Source: Fidelibacterota bacterium
Lineage (GTDB): Bacteria > Fidelibacterota > UBA2242 > JAFGTP01
Assembly (NCBI GenBank): GCA_021734005.1
Contig: JAIPJV010000004.1
Location: 1 to 27,525 of the forward strand
Reading direction: 5' to 3'
DNA length: 27,525 nt
The notes under the pieces: generated by a model
Told to the model about the DNA's origin: nothing
Databases searched by the model: none
The model's input: only the letters and a program-made list of their open reading frames with translations
Shown here: piece by piece, positions 22,434-27,525 of the stretch
Numbering within the stretch: the first letter of the stretch is position 1
Layout of the letters: every line of letters starts with the position of its first letter
Translations under genes and position numbers: made by a program

Positions 22434-24665
22434 ATGAAAAAAAGATTCACAATTCTCTTTTTGGTATTAGGAATATTTTTGACTAGCCTGGTTGGGCAAA
22501 TCGAAATTATTGAACCAACTCAGGACCAACAGAATAGTTTTGCTATTGTAGTCGATAATTTGACCTATTCTGAAATCCCCGAAGCTGTAAACAATTATAA
22601 AAAAGCTGTAGAAGATGATGGTCTGGCTTGCTATACTCTGGTAGTCCAAACCGCTAAACCATCTGAAATAAAGGCAAAGATAGAATCTATTTATGAGAAA
22701 GAAAGAGCCTTTGAGGGAATTGTGCTGGTAGGGGATATTCCTGTTCCCATGCTGCGGGATGCCCAGCATCTGAGCTCGGCTTTCAAAATGGATCAGGAAC
22801 GGTTTCCTTTTAATCGCTCCTCAGTTGCATCAGATCGTTATTATGATGATTTTGATCTGAGATTTGAATTCCAACAGCAGGACACTGCCAATAGTTCATT
22901 TTATTATTACTCACTATTGCCTGAATCACCGCAATATATTGAAAAAGAAATCTATAGCGCCCGAATTAAGGTGCCATTAAAAGGTGATCAGAGACTGAAG
23001 GCCTTGAATAAATATTTAAACCGGGTAGCGGAACAGAAACAGGAAGTCAACACAATCAATGAAATGCTGAGTTTTACAGGTCATGGCTATTATTCAGAAT
23101 CATTAACAGCCTGGGAATGGGAATTGTTGAGTTTGCGGGAACAATTTCCCCAGCTCTATCAGCCTGGCAACATGATCAAAAATCTGAATCATGCTTCCAG
23201 CTCCCACATGAAAGAGATTATCTTGACGGAAATGCAAAGACCTGAGTTAGATATTGTGTTTTTTCATGCTCATGGAGCTAATGATGCTCAATATTTAAAT
23301 GGTTATCCTCCTGCTGAAAATATTAATCAAAATATTAGCAGTATAACGCGCTATCTAAGGAGCAGATTGAGACGAGCCAAACGCTGGGGACATGATCCTG
23401 AGGAAGCCAAAGAATATTTTATGAACAAATATAATGTGCCGGAAAAATGGTTTGAAGGCGCTTTTGTGGACTCCATGGTTCAGGCTGATTCTTTATACAG
23501 CGCTTCTCTGGATATTTATCCCCCCGATCTAAAAAATGTTGAACCTGAGGCTGAATTCATTATGTTTGATGAATGCTATAATGGACAGTTTACAAAAATT
23601 CCTTATATTGCGGGTGAATATGTGTTTAGTGAAGGCAATACCATTGTCGCCGCAGGTAATACTGTCAATGTCAAGCAGGATATCTGGGCTGATGAATTGC
23701 TGGGAATGCTCAATCTCGGCTTACGAGCAGGGGAGTGGCATAAAACCAGAAATTATCTGGAATCCCATTTAATTGGTGATCCAACTTTCCATTTTAATGA
23801 CCAGGTGCCTGCTGATTTAATAAAAAATCTTTATGCTAATAAAGGCTGGTGGAGTAGCAAAAAGTGGAATGATTTATTGCAAAGTACAAAACCAGCTTTA
23901 AGGACTCTGGCCGTTTATCAATTATACCAGCAGAAAAAAAGCCGGTTCGTGCCTGATCTGGTCAAAATATATCATTCTGATAATTCTTTCAATGTTCGAA
24001 TGGAAGCTTTGAAATGTCTGGCAGCCTCCCGTTCCAGTCAATTTGAAGAAATTTTGAAAGATGCTTCCCGCGATCCTTCTGAAATGATCCGCAGAAAAAC
24101 TATGGTCTGGATGGGAAAAGTTGGTCGTCAGGAATATCTGCCCTATCTTGCTGACCGTGTTTTTAAAGATCATTCTGATCGTGTCTCCCGCCATGCAAAA
24201 GAGTCCATGGGTTTTATAGATGCTGAAAAAGCTGCTCTGGTAAGTTCTCGTGTTCTCGAAAATATGCCATCAACAACTAATAAAAAAGGACTTGAAGACA
24301 GAATAATAGGGAGTTTAAAAAATACGCAGGAATGGCTTTATGATGAACTTCTGCCTACTATGAAGAGCGATACAATGGAAGTCAAAGAGAAAATTGGTGC
24401 TGCTCGTACATTTCGCAATTATACTTTTCATAATGCAGTTGATGATATGACTGACTTAATGCTAGACTCATCTCAGGATCTAAAATTTCGGATAAAGATC
24501 GCTGAAGCTCTAGGCTGGTTTACTTTTTCGATCAATAGACAGGAAATAGTCAAAGCCTGTGATAAAATTATTCAGAAAGAAGATTCACCAGAATCTTTGC
24601 AAGCAGAAGCCCTGAAAACAAAAAATAGAATTCAACAAGGGCCCAATAATCCAATAACTCCGTAA
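22434..24665 (+). CDS. C25 gingipain-like cysteine protease with C-terminal HEAT-like repeats
   Basis: This 743-residue secreted protein has a signal peptide (1-21, 'FLTSLVGQ'). The region about 70-410 follows clan CD/C25 logic. 'FEGIVLVGDIPVPML' and 'SDRYYDDFD' resemble gingipain substrate-side segments. H280 in 'FFHAHGAND' and C381 in 'MFDECYNGQF' fit the His-Cys dyad, and 'NTIVAAGNT' and 'LIGDPTFHF' follow as in the family. Between the dyad residues is an unusually long (about 100-residue) stretch with a helical, Arg-rich part ('YLRSRLRRAKRWGHD'). The remainder (about 480-740) contains helical HEAT-like repeats ('VRMEALKCLAASRSSQFEEI'). No T9SS sorting domain is visible at its end. It lies 36 bases after barrel 2, probably in the same operon. 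A periplasmic or surface maturation protease is inferred. Confidence 0.75.
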   Translation: MKKRFTILFLVLGIFLTSLVGQIEIIEPTQDQQNSFAIVVDNLTYSEIPEAVNNYKKAVEDDGLACYTLVVQTAKPSEIKAKIESIYEKERAFEGIVLVGDIPVPMLRDAQHLSSAFKMDQERFPFNRSSVASDRYYDDFDLRFEFQQQDTANSSFYYYSLLPESPQYIEKEIYSARIKVPLKGDQRLKALNKYLNRVAEQKQEVNTINEMLSFTGHGYYSESLTAWEWELLSLREQFPQLYQPGNMIKNLNHASSSHMKEIILTEMQRPELDIVFFHAHGANDAQYLNGYPPAENINQNISSITRYLRSRLRRAKRWGHDPEEAKEYFMNKYNVPEKWFEGAFVDSMVQADSLYSASLDIYPPDLKNVEPEAEFIMFDECYNGQFTKIPYIAGEYVFSEGNTIVAAGNTVNVKQDIWADELLGMLNLGLRAGEWHKTRNYLESHLIGDPTFHFNDQVPADLIKNLYANKGWWSSKKWNDLLQSTKPALRTLAVYQLYQQKKSRFVPDLVKIYHSDNSFNVRMEALKCLAASRSSQFEEILKDASRDPSEMIRRKTMVWMGKVGRQEYLPYLADRVFKDHSDRVSRHAKESMGFIDAEKAALVSSRVLENMPSTTNKKGLEDRIIGSLKNTQEWLYDELLPTMKSDTMEVKEKIGAARTFRNYTFHNAVDDMTDLMLDSSQDLKFRIKIAEALGWFTFSINRQEIVKACDKIIQKEDSPESLQAEALKTKNRIQQGPNNPITP

Positions 24666-24696
24666 ATTAATGACAACATATAAATAGAGGTGCACG

Positions 24697-26634
24697 ATGC
24701 GAAAGAACTTTCTACACAACAAGACAAAATTACTAATTCAGGGCGGTATTCTAGCTCTATTGGCTGTGCTTTTGTTCCAGGGGCTTCGAGGGACAGACCT
24801 GGAAGCTTACTGTCCTTTCGGGGGTTTGTTATCTCTAGGAAGTAAATTATGGCTGGGCTCAATGTCCTGCAGTATGGGCTCCCAGCAGGTTTTCATGGGA
24901 CTGGCTCTTGTACTGGCAGTAATCCTTTTTAGCAAATTATTCTGTGGATATGTTTGCCCACTGGGTACAATCACTGAGTGGCTTAACAAAGTTTATTCCC
25001 GTTTTGGAAAATCTTTGGTTCTTAGGGGGATATGGGATAGAATTCTAAGATCAGGTAAGTATATTCTACTATTTTTTACAGCCTATTTTACGATTACCTC
25101 CAGTGAATTGTGGTGTAAACATTTTGATCCTTACTATGCTGCTGTAAGTGGATTTGATGCCGATGTCGTAGTCTGGGCGGGAATATTGACAATATTTGCA
25201 GTTATTTTTCTATCCGTCTTTATTCGATTTTTCTGGTGTAAATATGCCTGTCCGCTAGGGGCTTTGAGTAATATTTTTCAAAACTTCTGGTTATTTGTTC
25301 CCATTATTGCTGTTTATGTGATTCTTGCTCTGGTTGGTGTCAAAATCAATATTTTATGGTTAATTCTGGCACTAACTATAATGGGTGCTGCTGTTGAAAT
25401 TTTCCGGTTTAAATTCTTTTCGATCTCACCTTTTAACATTAAGGTCAATCATACAAATTGTACCAATTGTGGCCTCTGTGATAAAAATTGTCCGGTAGGA
25501 ATCAATGTTACTCAATATGAAACCATTACTCATCCCGATTGTACCTTATGTATGGACTGTGTGAAAGGATGTCCGGAGCCTAATGCTATAAAACTAGATA
25601 ATACAAAATCAAAATCGACCTGGATTCCACCTGTTGCCCTTGTTGTACTTTTCTTTGTTGGATTGTTGATGAGCAAACAGTTCACGCTCACAACTTTATC
25701 AGAAAGATGGGGCGGATTTGAAAATATGGAACAGGTTGAAACCTTTGAAATGGCAGGGCTGAAGAGCGTAAAGTGCTGGGGTAGCTCCAAGAGCCTGCAA
25801 AATCAATTGGTAGGGAAAAAAGGAATTATCGGTCTTGATACCTGGGCCAATCAAAACCGTATAAAGGTCTATTATAATCCCAAGGTTCTTAACAAAACTG
25901 GCGTAAAACATGCAATTTTTACTCCAAGCAAATACCGTCTGAGAGAGTATTCACCTGAGGATCAACCTGAAACTGTAACTGTGTTCAAAGTCCCTGTTGA
26001 CGGACTTTTTGATACTTATGATAATTATGATCTGGTTAGAATGTTGAAAGAAGAACCGAAAATTTGCGGTATATCTACCAGTTTTGGCGAGCCTGTAGAT
26101 GTGAACGTTGTCTACAAGACTGGAGAACTTACACCTGCTGAAATTATTGAAATAATAGAACAGGATTCTTATGTAAAAGAAACCTCCGAGGGTCAGGAAA
26201 TTGTTGATGTTGATTTTGAATGTGCTACTGAAGGTGAACTGGTAGATACCCTTGATTATTCAGATTTTATTCGTGAATATTTTAAGGGATATAATCGTAA
26301 ATTCAACAGCTATGATGAAGTCAGTCTGGATAGTATTCAAGTTTATGAGATTGGATTGCCTGGAGCAGATAATTCAAGTGTTAGAAGACGATTGAGTTTT
26401 TTGGCCAGCCATCTTTCTTTTAATGATAATATCATTCGGATTAGAACTATGTATACAGAACGTCCTATTCTGAGAGTTTACTTCAAAAAAGGCCAGGTAG
26501 AACCTCAGGAAATCTACAATAAATTAACCGCACCTAAATTGACTGTAATGTTGAGAAGTGGCGATACCAAGGATTTTCCCAATAACTTTAAGTTTGAAAA
26601 ACCTACTGAGGTATTCCCAATTTCTCAAGAATAG
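24697..26634 (+). CDS. NapH-like membrane 4Fe-4S protein fused to HMA-like domains
   Basis: This 645-residue protein begins with a polytopic membrane part (about six helices, residues 10-240). It carries the paired 'CxxxCPLG' motifs of the NapH/NosR/CcoG-type family ('CGYVCPLGTITEW' and 'CKYACPLGALSN'). Two 4Fe-4S clusters are bound by C255, C258, C261, C265 and by C282, C285, C288, C292. A further helix (about 309-327) leads to about 310 residues outside the membrane core. These look like three degenerate ferredoxin-fold, HMA-like units starting near 345, 430 and 550. The first has 'MAGLKSVKC' with a single Cys (C360) where HMA domains have CxxC, followed by 'GIIGLDTWANQNRIKVYYNP'. By family knowledge the core passes electrons across or at the membrane. 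The fusion suggests metal or cofactor handling. It is the last gene before a strong terminator. Confidence 0.82.
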   Translation: MRKNFLHNKTKLLIQGGILALLAVLLFQGLRGTDLEAYCPFGGLLSLGSKLWLGSMSCSMGSQQVFMGLALVLAVILFSKLFCGYVCPLGTITEWLNKVYSRFGKSLVLRGIWDRILRSGKYILLFFTAYFTITSSELWCKHFDPYYAAVSGFDADVVVWAGILTIFAVIFLSVFIRFFWCKYACPLGALSNIFQNFWLFVPIIAVYVILALVGVKINILWLILALTIMGAAVEIFRFKFFSISPFNIKVNHTNCTNCGLCDKNCPVGINVTQYETITHPDCTLCMDCVKGCPEPNAIKLDNTKSKSTWIPPVALVVLFFVGLLMSKQFTLTTLSERWGGFENMEQVETFEMAGLKSVKCWGSSKSLQNQLVGKKGIIGLDTWANQNRIKVYYNPKVLNKTGVKHAIFTPSKYRLREYSPEDQPETVTVFKVPVDGLFDTYDNYDLVRMLKEEPKICGISTSFGEPVDVNVVYKTGELTPAEIIEIIEQDSYVKETSEGQEIVDVDFECATEGELVDTLDYSDFIREYFKGYNRKFNSYDEVSLDSIQVYEIGLPGADNSSVRRRLSFLASHLSFNDNIIRIRTMYTERPILRVYFKKGQVEPQEIYNKLTAPKLTVMLRSGDTKDFPNNFKFEKPTEVFPISQE

Positions 26635-26655
26635 TATCTTATCAAATAGAATAAT

Positions 26656-26700
26656 AAAAAAGCAGAGGTGTTATACTAGGCCTCTGCTTTTTTTATTTAA
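26656..26700 (+). terminator. Rho-independent terminator ending the cassette 2 unit
   Basis: AAAAAAGCAGAGG (26656-26668) pairs perfectly with CCTCTGCTTTTTT (26681-26693) around a 12-base loop, followed by more T. The A-run on the left arm would also let it work in the opposite direction, for the HAD gene beyond. Confidence 0.9.
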
Positions 26701-27183
26701 TGATAGTCTCTTTAAAAAAGTGGTTTTATTACCAAAACTAAGTGACTCACACTATTTTGTAATCTTATGATAATTAGTAGATTAGTTATTCATCGAATCT
26801 CTCCCAAGAGATTTCTTTGAGACGCTCAGAATGACGCGGATTGTATTATTTACGAGTCCATCATATTAGCTTACGGCCGATATTTCAGGAGATAATAAAC
26901 TCATAAAGAACTCCGAAGGAGTTCAATTGTTAGTAACTGCCGATGGAATCGGTAGAAGATGAAATCTATACCAACCTTTCTTCCTTTGGCATGTGCGCAG
27001 CACATGCCAAAGAAGTGGGGAGATGTGCTATTTTTACTCCGGGATCCACCCGAAGTTAAGATGACTGAACCACATTCGTGGTTCGAGTTTGTTCCAGTTG
27101 CAGGTAAAATTACCTAATAACATGAAATAAGAACTGGATTACACGAATTATTTTTTAAATATTTAATTAGATCCAGGTTTATC
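26701..27183. repeat. Noncoding spacer with a cluster of short perfect hairpins, dispersed-repeat-like
   Basis: No convincing gene is present in these about 480 bases. Short inverted repeats are packed between 26796 and 27115. They are AATCTCT/AGAGATT (26796-26813), GAACTCC/GGAGTTC (26908-26924), CTGCCGAT/ATCGGTAG (26937-26955, one wobble), a 13-bp stem (26984-27012), GAACCAC/GTGGTTC (27067-27084) and AGGTAA/TTACCT (27102-27115). Phrases such as 'acgctcagaatgacgcgg' and 'ctccgaaggagttcaattgttagtaac' resemble dispersed intergenic repeats I have seen in other low-GC bacterial genomes. That resemblance is from memory. Confidence 0.55.
26984..27012. repeat. Perfect 13-bp inverted repeat with a 3-base loop
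   Basis: CTTTGGCATGTGC (26984-26996) and GCACATGCCAAAG (27000-27012) enclose GCA. The stem is long and perfect but is not followed by a U-run on either strand, so it is not a standard terminator. It may be a mobile-repeat remnant or a structured RNA element. Confidence 0.6.
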
Positions 27184-27525
27184 TTATCTGCCGAAAATTG
27201 TATTCAAATCCTGATAATCTTTGGCTAAAAAATCAGCCAGCTTCAAATCTTCTGAGGAAAAACTGGTTAATAGACCTACAGTGATCATACCAGCGGCTTT
27301 GGCTGATTTAATACCATTGACAGAGTCCTCGACAACTGCAGTTTTATTGGGCTGCACCTGAAGCATACGAGCCATTTTTTTATAAGGAGCAGGGTGGGGT
27401 TTGGTGTTTTCTATGTCACAGGCAGTGACTTTGTATTTGAAAAGATCCTCAATTGCTGTATTCTCAAACAGCCAGTTTAAATGATGGCTGGAAGCCGATG
27501 TGACCAGTCCGGTGGCAAAATTTTC
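27184..27525 (-). CDS. HAD-superfamily hydrolase, beta-phosphoglucomutase-like, 5' end cut by window
   Basis: The minus-strand frame is open from the window edge to a stop at 27184, giving the last 113 residues of the protein. 'GLVTSASSHHLNWLF' is HAD motif II (the Thr/Ser). 'CDIENTKPHPAPYKKMARML' holds the motif III lysine, and 'VVEDSVNGIKSAKAAGM' is motif IV with the metal-binding acid pair. This pattern fits subfamily I phosphatases or phosphomutases acting on sugar phosphates (beta-phosphoglucomutase or GS1-like). The motif I DxD and the cap domain lie beyond the window. A Met codon at 27375 is internal and not a real start. The exact substrate cannot be assigned. Confidence 0.88.
   Translation of the reverse strand, partial: ENFATGLVTSASSHHLNWLFENTAIEDLFKYKVTACDIENTKPHPAPYKKMARMLQVQPNKTAVVEDSVNGIKSAKAAGMITVGLLTSFSSEDLKLADFLAKDYQDLNTIFGR

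Noticed and set aside
27067..27090. Sequence 'gtggttcgagtttg' resembling a tRNA T-arm
   Set aside because: The surrounding bases do not form acceptor, D or anticodon stems; the local pairing is a separate 7-bp hairpin.

Overview
The window looks like a chromosomal segment of a low-GC, Gram-negative member of the FCB (Fibrobacteres-Chlorobi-Bacteroidetes) superphylum. The grounds are two TonB-dependent receptors, several signal-peptide outer-membrane proteins, and a C-terminal type IX secretion (Por) sorting domain with the 'NYPNPFNPTT' signature that is common in Cloacimonadota, Marinimicrobia, Ignavibacteria and KSB1-type lineages. A DUF4857-type ABC exporter operon otherwise familiar from Bacteroidetes points the same way. 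The exact phylum cannot be fixed from the sequence alone.

Left part, minus strand. A histidine kinase and an NtrC-type sigma-54 response regulator (3076 down to 29) form a two-gene operon. Upstream of it, a three-gene operon (6102 down to 3288) encodes an ABC ATPase with unusual signature and Walker B residues, a six-helix permease and a DUF4857-like membrane protein. It is closed by a strong hairpin terminator at 3162-3203. A 372-base divergent intergenic region (6103-6474) holds a perfect 14-bp palindrome and the presumed promoters.

Middle and right, plus strand. A secreted two-domain M16 metallopeptidase (6475-9288) stands alone with its own terminator. Then come two paralogous three-gene cassettes in the same order: TonB-dependent receptor, lamin-tail-like lipoprotein (DUF4876-like), and outer-membrane beta-barrel (DUF6850-like). 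Cassette 1 (9455-14626) is followed by a YCF48/BNR propeller protein carrying a T9SS sorting domain (14690-16855) and a terminator hairpin. Cassette 2 (16957-22397) is followed by a gingipain-like (C25) protease with HEAT-like repeats (22434-24665). After that comes a NapH-like membrane ferredoxin fused to HMA-like domains (24697-26634), then a strong terminator. Tight spacing and overlaps suggest that 9455-16855 and 16957-26634 are two transcription units.

Working model (inference): the cassettes capture a substrate, possibly a metal or metal-cofactor complex, at the outer membrane. The secreted propeller and protease act at the surface or periplasm, and the Fe-S/HMA-like protein supplies electrons or handles metal at the inner membrane. 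The window closes with about 550 bases of noncoding DNA packed with short perfect hairpins (a dispersed-repeat-like cluster) and a truncated HAD phosphatase on the minus strand.
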